A stretch of 12,326 bases of DNA, taken from contig JASHVF010000101.1 in NCBI GenBank assembly GCA_030039615.1, positions 1-12,326 on the forward strand. Reading direction: 5' to 3'. The stretch comes from Gammaproteobacteria bacterium (lineage in GTDB: Bacteria > Pseudomonadota > Gammaproteobacteria > Steroidobacterales > Steroidobacteraceae). Both the position numbers and the translations under genes were made by a program. Positions within the stretch are counted from its first letter, which is position 1, and every line of letters begins with the position of its first letter. Under the pieces are notes generated by a model that saw nothing but the letters and a program-made list of their open reading frames with translations, was not told the origin of the DNA and ran no database searches. Positions 6,117-12,326 of the stretch are shown in pieces.

Positions 6117-7115
6117 ATGTTCATCGTGCATAGCTATCCGCTGGCCGTCGCCTTGTGCGTCATCACCATGCTGTGCTGGGGCTCATGGGCCAACACCCGT
6201 AAGCTCGCCGGCCGCGGCTGGCGCTTCGAGCTGTTCTACTGGGACTACGCGCTCGGCGTGCTGCTCCTGACGTTGCTGCTGGGACTGACGTTGGGGAGCG
6301 GCGGCACGGCCGGACGCTCATTCGTTGCGGACCTGTCACAGGCGTCGGGCGCCAGTTGGGGCTCGGCGTTGCTCGGCGGTGCCGTCTTCAACCTGGCGAA
6401 CATTCTGCTGGTGGCGGCCATCGAGATTGCCGGCATGGCAGTTGCGTTTCCGATCGGCATCGGACTGGCACTTCTCATCGGGGTGATCATCAACTACGTC
6501 GCGGAGCCGCTGGGCAATGTCGTGCTGCTCGCAGCGGGCGTGTCGCTCGTGCTGCTCGCCATCGTTCTGGATGCCATCGCCTACCGGCGCCTGGCCGGCG
6601 CAGCGGCCACCCTCAGCACCAGGGGGCTGGTGCTGTCGCTGAGTTGCGGCGTATTCATGGGCCTCTTCTACCGTTTTGTGGCCGCGTCGATGTACGACGA
6701 CCCTGCCTTGCCCACGGCCGGCAAGATGGGCAGCTACGCGGCCGTGTTCGTGCTGGCTGTTGGCATCGTTCTCAGCAACTTCGTGTGGAACACGCTGGCG
6801 ATGAAACGGCCCTTCGTCGGCCCGCCGGTGAGCTTCAGCAGCTATTTTGCCGGCGGCCTGGCTACCCATCTGAGCGGAGTTCTGGGGGGCGTGATCTGGG
6901 GGCTGGGTACCTCGCTCAATCTGATCGCCGCCGGTCGGGCCGGTTACGCCATCTCCTACGGCCTCGGCCAGGGGGCGACCATGGTCGCGGCGCTCTGGGG
7001 CGTGTTCATCTGGAAGGAGTTTCGCGCCAGTCCCGCGGGGACTCCCCGGCTGCTTGCGGCAATGTTCGTGAGCTACCTGGGAGGCCTGGCGCTTATCATT
7101 CTGGCGCGCAGGTGA
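6117..7115 (+). CDS. DMT-superfamily transporter (GRP/ureide-permease-like), probably for ribose or nucleosides
   Basis: A 332-residue inner-membrane protein with about ten predicted membrane helices. The N-terminal signature CWGSWANTRKLAGRGWRFEL (20-39), FNLANILLVAAIEIAGMAVA with a following FPIGIG (91-116), and the C-terminal SYGLGQGATMVAALWGVFIWKE block (280-301, given here only as key positions) resemble the glucose/ribose porter and plant ureide permease branches of the drug/metabolite transporter superfamily rather than the 10-TM EamA exporters. Substrate is not readable from sequence. Its ATG directly follows the ribokinase stop (TGAATG), so it is co-translated with a ribose kinase, which argues for import of ribose or deoxyribose; nucleoside or ureide uptake is the alternative. 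Automatic annotation may call it a multidrug permease, which the context does not support. Confidence 0.8.
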   Translation: MFIVHSYPLAVALCVITMLCWGSWANTRKLAGRGWRFELFYWDYALGVLLLTLLLGLTLGSGGTAGRSFVADLSQASGASWGSALLGGAVFNLANILLVAAIEIAGMAVAFPIGIGLALLIGVIINYVAEPLGNVVLLAAGVSLVLLAIVLDAIAYRRLAGAAATLSTRGLVLSLSCGVFMGLFYRFVAASMYDDPALPTAGKMGSYAAVFVLAVGIVLSNFVWNTLAMKRPFVGPPVSFSSYFAGGLATHLSGVLGGVIWGLGTSLNLIAAGRAGYAISYGLGQGATMVAALWGVFIWKEFRASPAGTPRLLAAMFVSYLGGLALIILARR

Positions 7116-7122
7116 TCGTGCC

Positions 7123-7146
7123 GACGCCATGGTGCTGACGCCATGG
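7123..7146 (+). repeat. Direct repeat GACGCCATGG, 14-base period
   Basis: Two exact copies (7123-7132 and 7137-7146) lie in the 71-base gap between the transporter and phosphoribosyltransferase genes. They could be a protein-binding site or a short duplication. Each contains CCATGG but neither ATG opens a useful frame. Confidence 0.35.
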
Positions 7147-7186
7147 CGGGCTTCGCCGGCGACGGTATTGTGACAGGAGAGGCAGC

Positions 7187-7786
7187 ATGGAGAAGGTATT
7201 CATCTCAGCCGACGAGCTGCTGCGGGACTCCATGGAGCTCGCCCGGCGGGTCGTCGCCAGCGGCATGCGCCCGACGTTCCTGGTGGCCATGTGGCGCGGG
7301 GGTACGCCGGTTGGCATCACGGTGCAGGAGGTGCTTGAGTATTACTCGATTCACACCGACCACATCGCGATTCGCACCTCCTCGTACGCCGGTCTCGACC
7401 GGGAGCACAAGACCGTGAGGGTGCACGCCACGGATTACCTGGTGTCGCATCTCGAGGCCGAGGACGAGCTCCTGATCGTCGATGATGTCTACGACTCCGG
7501 GCGCAGTCTCGAGGCGGTCATGGAGGAGCTCACGCGGCGCTGCCGGCGTAACCTGCCGAACAAGATCCGCATCGCCACGGTGTACTACAAGCCCAAGCGG
7601 CGGCGCAGCGCGCTGCTGCCCGACTACTACGTGCACGAGACCGATCACTGGCTGGTCTTCCCGCACGAGCTCGATGGACTGACGCGCGAGGAGATCCTGG
7701 CGCACAAGCCCGTCGGAGCGAATTTCTTCGACGCTCTGACCGACGGCTCCGCCAGGCGGGTGGCCGCGCTTAGCCGAGATAAATGA
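7187..7786 (+). CDS. Purine (hypoxanthine-type) phosphoribosyltransferase
   Basis: A 199-residue type I phosphoribosyltransferase. The PRPP-binding loop LLIVDDVYDSGRSL (95-108) has the two acidic residues and the DSGRS turn expected. VAMWRGGTPVG (33-43) forms the pyrophosphate-binding strand and turn. The C-terminal segment with YYKPK (133-137), DYYVHETDHW (146-155) and FPHE (158-161) is the purine-recognition region seen in hypoxanthine/xanthine-guanine enzymes of the archaeal/yeast-like group. It should convert hypoxanthine (perhaps guanine or xanthine) plus PRPP to the nucleotide in the cytoplasm. The start at 7187 has a strong AGGAGAGG 5 bases upstream. It follows the transporter by 71 bases and is probably in the same operon. 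Its last 17 bases overlap, tail-to-tail, the end of the purine permease gene. Exact base preference cannot be fixed by eye. Confidence 0.85.
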   Translation: MEKVFISADELLRDSMELARRVVASGMRPTFLVAMWRGGTPVGITVQEVLEYYSIHTDHIAIRTSSYAGLDREHKTVRVHATDYLVSHLEAEDELLIVDDVYDSGRSLEAVMEELTRRCRRNLPNKIRIATVYYKPKRRRSALLPDYYVHETDHWLVFPHELDGLTREEILAHKPVGANFFDALTDGSARRVAALSRDK

Positions 7787-9128
7787 AGCGCCCGACACAC
7801 AGGGCGGCGAGCACGTAGACCAGCCAGTCGCGCGGGCGTGCCTGCCCGCGCACGAGCTTCAACACCGCATGGCTCACGATGCCGAAGGCGAGGCCGTTGG
7901 CGATCGAATAGCTCAGGGGGATCATGATCGCGGTGAGAAAGGCCGGAATGGCCTCGTCCGGCTCCTGCCAGCGGACCTCCGCGAGCGCGCCCATCATCAG
8001 CGCCCCCACCAGGATCAGCGCCGGCGCGGTCGCTGCGGCCGGTATGGCCTGCACCAGCGGCGCGAAGAACAGCGTGGTGAGGAACAGCAGCCCGACGACG
8101 ACGCTCGTAAGTCCGGTGCGTCCGCCCGCCGCCACGCCCGAGGCGCTCTCGATGTAGCTGGTGACCGGGCTCGTGCCCGCGAGAGCTCCCACGACCATCG
8201 AGATCGAGTCGGCAAGCAGGATGCGGTTCATGCGCGGCACCGTACCGTCGGCGGCGACGAACCCCGCGCGCTTGGTGACGGCCACGAGCGTGCCGACGTT
8301 GTCGAACATGTCCACGAACAGGAACACGAATATGATCTCGATGAGCGACAGCCCGACACCGCCGCGCAGATTCAGCGCGGCCGGCACGTCGAGCCGCAAC
8401 GCCGTCGCCGACAGGTCCGCGAGGTGATAGGACGAGGGCGTAAAGCTCGCCAGCCCGAGGATCCAGGCGATGAGCGCCACGCTCAGGATACCGATGAGAA
8501 TGGCGCCCTTGACCGCGCGCGCCTGCAGCGCGGCGATGAGGAGCAGGCCCAGCATCGCGAGTGCCGGGGTCGTGGCAGTCAGCTTCCCCAGCCCGACGGT
8601 CGTGCCCGGGTTGGCGACGATCACGCCGGCGTCCTTCAGACCGATGAACGCGATGAACAGGCCAATTCCGCCGCTCACCGCTGCGAACAGCGAGCGCGGC
8701 ACCGCGCTCATGATGAGCTGGCGCACTCCGGCGAGCGTCAGTAGCAGAAATGCGATGCCCGAGACGAACACGCAGCCGAGCGCCACCTGCCACGGCAGTC
8801 CCATGGTTTTTACCACGGTGTAGGCGAAGTAGGCGTTGAGTCCCATCCCGGGCGCGAGCGCCAGCGGGTAGTTCGAGAGCAGGCCCATCAGGATGCTGCC
8901 GAAGCCGGCGGCGAGACAGGTCGCTGCCGCGACGCCCGCGACGGGCATGCCCGCGGCACCGAGGATCAGCGGATTGACCACGACGATGTAGGCCATCGTG
9001 AGGAAGGTCGTGAGGCCGGCGACCAGCTCGGTGCGCAGATTCGTGCCGTGGGCCTGGAGAGCGAAGATTCTTGTTATCACAGCGGTACGGTAGCCGGCTT
9101 CGCGCAGTCGAGCACCGTCATGGTGCAT
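7770..9128 (-). CDS. AzgA-type purine base permease (NCS2 superfamily)
   Basis: A polytopic inner-membrane proton symporter for adenine, hypoxanthine or guanine, 452 residues from the ATG at 9128. The AzgA/PbuG/GhxP group signatures are present: HGTNLRTELVAGLTTFLTMA (27-46) followed by YIVVVNP, ALAPGMGLNAYFAY, VFLFVDMFDNVGTLVAV and the substrate-binding GTSPVTSYIESASGVAAGGR segment. Twelve or more hydrophobic helices can be counted. A GTG at 9080 would give 436 residues starting VITRIFALQAHGT, closer to where relatives usually begin (they start a few residues before the HGT motif). The ATG at 9128 has GGGGCG 7 bases upstream, so I keep it with moderate confidence. The gene is divergent from adenine deaminase (76-base gap) and tail-to-tail overlapping with the phosphoribosyltransferase, so it brings in the substrates of both neighbours. 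Confidence 0.92.
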   Translation of the reverse strand: MHHDGARLREAGYRTAVITRIFALQAHGTNLRTELVAGLTTFLTMAYIVVVNPLILGAAGMPVAGVAAATCLAAGFGSILMGLLSNYPLALAPGMGLNAYFAYTVVKTMGLPWQVALGCVFVSGIAFLLLTLAGVRQLIMSAVPRSLFAAVSGGIGLFIAFIGLKDAGVIVANPGTTVGLGKLTATTPALAMLGLLLIAALQARAVKGAILIGILSVALIAWILGLASFTPSSYHLADLSATALRLDVPAALNLRGGVGLSLIEIIFVFLFVDMFDNVGTLVAVTKRAGFVAADGTVPRMNRILLADSISMVVGALAGTSPVTSYIESASGVAAGGRTGLTSVVVGLLFLTTLFFAPLVQAIPAAATAPALILVGALMMGALAEVRWQEPDEAIPAFLTAIMIPLSYSIANGLAFGIVSHAVLKLVRGQARPRDWLVYVLAALCVGRFIYLG

Positions 9129-9204
9129 GTTGATCGCCCCGATGCTAACGAGGAAGCCGAAATCATTGCAAACCCCGTACCACGAGTTGAGTAGAGTAGG
9201 GCGC

Positions 9205-10215
9205 ATGCAATCCACAGAGGCCTACGTGAGGGCTCTGCCGAAGGCCGAGCTGCACCTGCATATTGAAGGCACGCTCGAACCCGAGCTGGCCTTCGGCCTG
9301 GCGCGCAAACATCGAGTGGCGCTGCCGTACGCGAGCGCGGAGGAGCTCCGCGCCGCGTACGATTTCGCCGACCTGCAGTCGTTCCTCGACCTCTACTATG
9401 CGCTCGCGCAGGTGCTGCGGGATGCGGACGACTTCTATCGACTGGCTCTCGGCTATCTCGAGCGCGTTCACGGCCAGGGCGTCGTGCATGCGGAGGTCTT
9501 CTTCGATCCGCAGACGCACACCGGGCGCGGCATTGCCTTCGGGACCGTCGTCGACGGCCTGCGACGAGCGTTCACCGAGGCGCAGAGCCGCTTCGGAATG
9601 ACGCACCGGCTCATCGCCTGCTTCCTGCGTCACTTGAGTGCCGCGGACGCGATGGGCGTGCTCGATGAGGTGCTCGAGCACCGGGAGGCAATCTGCGCGG
9701 TAGGGCTCGATTCCTCGGAGGTCGGCCATCCACCCTCGAAGTTTGCCGGCGTGTTTGCGCGTGCGCGCGAGCACGGCCTCATCACCGTGGCGCACGCCGG
9801 TGAGGAGGGCCCGCCAGGCTACATCTATGAGGCGCTCGACATTCTCGGCGTGCGGCGCATCGATCACGGCGTGCGCAGTGAAGAGGACCCCGCGCTGGTT
9901 GCGCGGCTGGTGCGCGAGCGCATCGCGCTGACAGTGTGTCCGCTATCGAACGTGAAACTCAGGGTGTTCGACTCAATCGAGCACCACAACCTGAAGCGGT
10001 TGCTCGAGGCAGGCGTCTGTGTCACGGTGAATTCGGACGACCCGGCCTATTTCGGCGGCTACCTCCTCGAGAACTATCTCGCCGTGCAGCGTGCCCTGGG
10101 ACTCACGCGCCCGCAGCTCGCCAGCCTGGCGCGCAACTCGATCGAAGCGTCGTGGCTCGAGCCGGCCGCGAAGCGCCGCTGGACGGCCAGCATCGATGCG
10201 TGCGAACGCGGATGA
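9205..10215 (+). CDS. Adenine deaminase, type 2 (adenosine deaminase-like family)
   Basis: A 336-residue zinc amidohydrolase that deaminates adenine to hypoxanthine. Metal ligands and catalytic residues of the adenosine deaminase fold are in place: HLHIEG with His17 and His19, HAGEEGPP with His197 and Glu200, His221 in RIDHGVR, and Asp278-Asp279 in NSDDPAYFGGY. The segments GLDSSEVGHPPSKF (167-180), FFDPQTHTGRG (99-109) and CPLSNVKLRVFD (245-256) are characteristic of the Pseudomonas PA0148/yeast Aah1 adenine deaminases rather than true adenosine deaminases, so automatic 'add' labels would probably be wrong. The ATG at 9205 starts just before the LPKAELHLH motif and is preceded by a GTAGGG. 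The stop overlaps the deoC start (ATGA), so the two are co-translated. It is divergent from the purine permease gene, which would supply adenine. Confidence 0.9.
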   Translation: MQSTEAYVRALPKAELHLHIEGTLEPELAFGLARKHRVALPYASAEELRAAYDFADLQSFLDLYYALAQVLRDADDFYRLALGYLERVHGQGVVHAEVFFDPQTHTGRGIAFGTVVDGLRRAFTEAQSRFGMTHRLIACFLRHLSAADAMGVLDEVLEHREAICAVGLDSSEVGHPPSKFAGVFARAREHGLITVAHAGEEGPPGYIYEALDILGVRRIDHGVRSEEDPALVARLVRERIALTVCPLSNVKLRVFDSIEHHNLKRLLEAGVCVTVNSDDPAYFGGYLLENYLAVQRALGLTRPQLASLARNSIEASWLEPAAKRRWTASIDACERG

Positions 10216-10961
10216 GTACGCAACGCACCGAGTCGGACCTGGCGCGACGCCTGCTGCGGCTCATCGATCTGACCAGCCTGAACGCGACCGATACGGCGGC
10301 CTCTGTCACGGCGCTGACGGCGCTGGCGTCGACGCCGGCGGGGCGAGTCGCGGCGGTGTGCGTCTGGCCGCGCTTCGTCGACGTCGCACGCCGCGCGCTC
10401 GATGGCACGGGCGTAGCGGTCGCCACCGTCGTCAATTTCCCTGGTGGAGCGAGTGATGTGGCAGCCGCGGCGGCCGAGACGGCGGCCGCGATCGGCGCCG
10501 GCGCCGACGAGGTGGACGTGGTGTTGCCGTACCGGGCAGTGCTCGCGGGGGACGATGCCACCGGGCTTGCGCTGGTGCGCGGCTGCCGCGCCGCCTGCGG
10601 CGAGCACGGTCTGCTCAAGGTCATCCTCGAGACCGGGCAGCTCGGCTCGGAGGAGCGCATCCGCCACGCAGCAGAGCTCGCGGTCGAGGGTGGCGCTCAT
10701 TTTCTGAAGACCTCCACGGGCAAGACGCGGCCTGCGGCGACGCTGCCGGCGGCGGCCGCCATCCTGAAGGTCATCGCCGCCGCCAGGCGGCGCGGAATCA
10801 CGGTGGGCTTGAAGCCCTCCGGGGGCATCGGCACGATCGCCGACGCCGCCGCGTACCTGGATCTGCACGCAGAGCACTTCGGCCCGGACAGCGCGACGCC
10901 GGCGACCTTTCGCATCGGCGCATCTTCCCTGATCACGCCGGTGCTCGCGGCGTTGCGGTGA
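10212..10961 (+). CDS. deoC: Deoxyribose-phosphate aldolase
   Basis: A 249-residue class I aldolase (E. coli-type DERA, usually about 259) that splits 2-deoxyribose-5-phosphate into glyceraldehyde-3-phosphate and acetaldehyde, the last step of deoxynucleoside sugar catabolism. Visible motifs: IDLTSLN (18-24), AVCVWPRFV (48-56), DEVDVVLPYRA (99-109) with Asp102, HFLKTSTGK (163-171) with Schiff-base Lys166, and VGLKPSGG (198-205) with Lys201. These positions match Asp102, Lys167 and Lys201 of the E. coli enzyme almost exactly. The start codon shares four bases with the adenine deaminase stop (ATGA) and lacks a strong Shine-Dalgarno, so translation is coupled. No deoA, deoB or deoD is in the window, so its substrate would have to come from a kinase or from genes elsewhere. 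Confidence 0.95.
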   Translation: MSTQRTESDLARRLLRLIDLTSLNATDTAASVTALTALASTPAGRVAAVCVWPRFVDVARRALDGTGVAVATVVNFPGGASDVAAAAAETAAAIGAGADEVDVVLPYRAVLAGDDATGLALVRGCRAACGEHGLLKVILETGQLGSEERIRHAAELAVEGGAHFLKTSTGKTRPAATLPAAAAILKVIAAARRRGITVGLKPSGGIGTIADAAAYLDLHAEHFGPDSATPATFRIGASSLITPVLAALR

Positions 10962-11183
10962 CCAGCCATGTGCCGCGGGATAGGGTCGCTTACAGCTGCC
11001 ACCCACCGCGTCCCAAGAGGCGCGGTCGCTCAAGAACCGTGCAACAGCGGATGCTTTGCACCATTTTGCGGCAGCCTGCGAGCGCTGGCGCCTGAGCGGC
11101 GCCGGGCCCGGCCAAGCGCGCCCGAGCTGGCGTCCGGGAACGAATTGATGTGATTTTGTCCCGGTATCCGTGTTTCATATCGC
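10962..11183. other. Intergenic region between deoC and the TonB receptor, no gene seen
   Basis: The deoC-to-receptor gap is 305 bases (10962-11266). Apart from the sigma-54-like promoter near its right end (11184-11199), it holds a hairpin at 11005-11026, a perfect palindrome GCCGGGCCCGGC at 11101-11112, and then less GC-rich DNA from about 11145. A 61-codon open frame at 10968-11153 has no ribosome-binding site or recognisable sequence and is rejected as a gene. Upstream activator sites for the promoter could lie here, but no clear long inverted repeat was found. Confidence 0.4.
11005..11026 (+). terminator. Possible hairpin after deoC
   Basis: ACCGCG (11005-11010) pairs with CGCGGT (11021-11026) over a 10-base loop, 43 bases after the deoC stop codon. 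The stem is GC-rich, but no T-run follows, so at best it is an RNA 3' end-protecting or factor-assisted site. Confidence 0.25.
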
Positions 11184-11199
11184 TGGCATAGAAACTGCA
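11184..11199 (+). promoter_or_regulatory. Sigma-54-type -24/-12 promoter
   Basis: TGGCATAGAAACTGCA matches the consensus TGGCAYRNNNNTTGCA at all fixed positions except one (C for the first T of TTGC). It is preceded by C as expected, and GG and GC are exactly 10 bases apart. Transcription would begin near 11210, leaving a leader of about 57 bases before the receptor's GTG. This implies an activator protein, none of which is encoded in the window. Confidence 0.45.
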
Positions 11200-11266
11200 T
11201 TCGGGCTGATGAATTGCGGGACGCGACCCAGAGTGCGCCGCACAACAAGATGACAGGGGGAATCCA

Positions 11267-12326
11267 GTGCTCCGACGACTGACTGCAATCGTGACGCTGG
11301 CGCTGCTGCGGCTGACTCCGGTACTCGCCGATGGCGATGCCGCGCCGCCAGCCGCCAATCCTGCGACCGCCACGCCCCCCGCGACCGCCGCCGCTCCGGC
11401 GAGCTCTACGACCGCGCCGGGCGCCGCGACCGAGGACCTCGACACCATCGTCGTCAACGGCATCAGGCGCGGCGATCTCATCATGCCCACCACGGTCACG
11501 TCCGACTCGGCCTACGGTCTGGATCTTGGCGTGATGGATACGCCGCGCAACAACACCGTGCTGTCGAAGGTGCAGATCGACGCCCTCGACGTGCAGAATC
11601 CGGGCGGCTTCTCCTACCTCACGTCCAGCGCTTATTCCGACGCCTCGTTCGGCCAGCCGAACGTGCCCCGCATCCGCGGCCAGTACGCGGACATGTTCTA
11701 CAACGGGATGCGCGACAGCTTCACGTTGAACGGCTACGGCGCTCCGATCAGCTTCAACATGGTCGACTCGATCGACATCATCAAGGGTCCGGCCAGCGTG
11801 CAGGGCGGCCCCGGGTCGGGCGTCGGCGGCTCGATCGACATCACGACCAAGATGCCCTCGATGAACAAGTTCGCCCTCACGTTCGATGGCGAAGTCGACA
11901 CGCAGCAGAAGCGCATCTTCGGCTTCGACGTGGGCGGGCCGCTGGGCGATGGCATCGCCGGGCGCGTCAGCCTCACCAGCAACGACAGCGGCAGCTATTA
12001 CTACGACATGTATTTCCACCAGCAGTCGTTGTATGGCGCCATCATCGACAAGATCTCCGACCGCTACACGATCTCGATCAACGGTGACATCACCGATACC
12101 CGCTACCGCGAGAACGACGGCATCAACCGCGTCAATCAGGCTCTCATCGACAACGGCACGTATCTCACCGGTGCTCCGCCTCTCAGTGACGTCGAAGGCT
12201 TCGGCACGCTGGTGGATATGACCGGATCCACCGTACTCAACCGTCGCATCCTCATTGACGAGCCGGCTGGGACCGGCGCCCACGCCCTGCACGCCATGCT
12301 GCAGCTCATCCAGACCTGGACGCTGA
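11267..12326 (+). CDS. TonB-dependent outer-membrane receptor, C-terminus cut by window edge
   Basis: The frame is open for 353 codons to the end of the window. It begins with GTG at 11267, with AGGGGG six bases upstream. Residues 1-21 form a signal peptide (unusual Arg15 within the hydrophobic core, cleavage after VLA). Residues 22-57 are a low-complexity Ala/Pro/Thr linker. LDTIVVNG (58-65) is a TonB-box-like segment. The plug domain spans about 75-200, with MDTPRNNTVLSKVQID (90-105), RIRGQYADMFYNGMRD (135-150) and the hallmark IIKGPASVQGGPGSGVGGSID (171-191, quoted as key positions). Barrel strands follow from about 203. The plug resembles siderophore-type receptors, so substrate cannot be read directly; position beside a purine nucleoside salvage locus suggests nucleosides or related compounds, by inference only. 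About half or more of the barrel is missing, which is due to the window boundary and not a mutation. Confidence 0.9.
   Translation, partial: MLRRLTAIVTLALLRLTPVLADGDAAPPAANPATATPPATAAAPASSTTAPGAATEDLDTIVVNGIRRGDLIMPTTVTSDSAYGLDLGVMDTPRNNTVLSKVQIDALDVQNPGGFSYLTSSAYSDASFGQPNVPRIRGQYADMFYNGMRDSFTLNGYGAPISFNMVDSIDIIKGPASVQGGPGSGVGGSIDITTKMPSMNKFALTFDGEVDTQQKRIFGFDVGGPLGDGIAGRVSLTSNDSGSYYYDMYFHQQSLYGAIIDKISDRYTISINGDITDTRYRENDGINRVNQALIDNGTYLTGAPPLSDVEGFGTLVDMTGSTVLNRRILIDEPAGTGAHALHAMLQLIQTWTL

Noticed and set aside
7645..8793. 382-codon open frame on the minus strand in another phase
   Set aside because: It is a shadow of the AzgA-type permease gene. The protein is Arg/Gly/His-rich with no membrane helices, whereas the permease frame matches its family throughout.
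9166..9197. Promoter TTGCAA / TAGAGT before adenine deaminase
   Set aside because: The spacing is 20 bases, too long for sigma-70, and the -10 would lie only 8 bases before the start codon.
9936..10211. N-terminal extension of the deoC frame upstream of 10212
   Set aside because: The frame is open from 9936, but the extension overlaps adenine deaminase coding sequence and looks non-coding. The ATG at 10212 gives the expected DeoC start and an ATGA overlap.
10968..11153. 61-codon open frame after deoC
   Set aside because: No ribosome-binding site, unusual Arg/Cys/Pro composition and no recognisable sequence; it also runs through the GCCGGGCCCGGC palindrome.
11030..12292. 420-codon open frame on the minus strand
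   Set aside because: It is antisense to the TonB receptor, which has a signal peptide, TonB box and plug motifs. The minus-strand translation shows no family signature.

Overview
The window is dense, GC-rich bacterial chromosome. Sec-type signal peptides, a TonB-dependent outer-membrane receptor, a type-2 adenine deaminase of the kind known from Pseudomonas, and an Escherichia coli-type DeoC suggest a Gram-negative proteobacterium. A gammaproteobacterium of the xanthomonad/Steroidobacter kind is my guess, not something the sequence proves.

Left part (1-3042), general cell functions. A Lys/Arg/Ala-rich coiled-coil protein (minus strand) runs off the left edge. Upstream of it is a 195-base gap with a tight cluster of DnaA boxes at 516-550. 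Next come a diguanylate cyclase with a degenerate receiver domain (minus), a divergent membrane-anchored histidine-phosphatase-fold protein that has lost its catalytic histidines (plus), a PrxQ/Bcp-type peroxiredoxin (minus), and tRNA-Ala(CGC) with a very clear promoter and a hairpin leader.

Right part (3051-12326), a purine nucleoside scavenging locus. In order: exported S-adenosylmethionine (SAM) hydrolase (minus); divergently, an exported 'purine nucleoside permease' (NUP) family protein, ribokinase and a DMT-type transporter, packed with a 4-base overlap and then no gap, followed 71 bases later by a purine phosphoribosyltransferase; then an AzgA-type purine base permease (minus); divergently, adenine deaminase and deoxyribose-phosphate aldolase (DeoC), overlapping by 4 bases; and finally a TonB-dependent receptor cut by the right edge, behind a sigma-54-like promoter.

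Proposed working (inference): the TonB receptor could bring nucleosides or related compounds into the periplasm. There SAM hydrolase releases adenosine, and the NUP protein splits nucleosides into base and sugar. The DMT transporter and ribokinase would handle the sugar, and DeoC would handle phosphorylated deoxyribose. AzgA would import the base, adenine deaminase would make hypoxanthine, and the phosphoribosyltransferase would return it to IMP. That cleavage occurs outside the cytoplasm, and gives free sugar rather than sugar-1-phosphate, is the most interesting idea in the window. No CRISPR array, insertion sequence, rRNA or prophage was seen.
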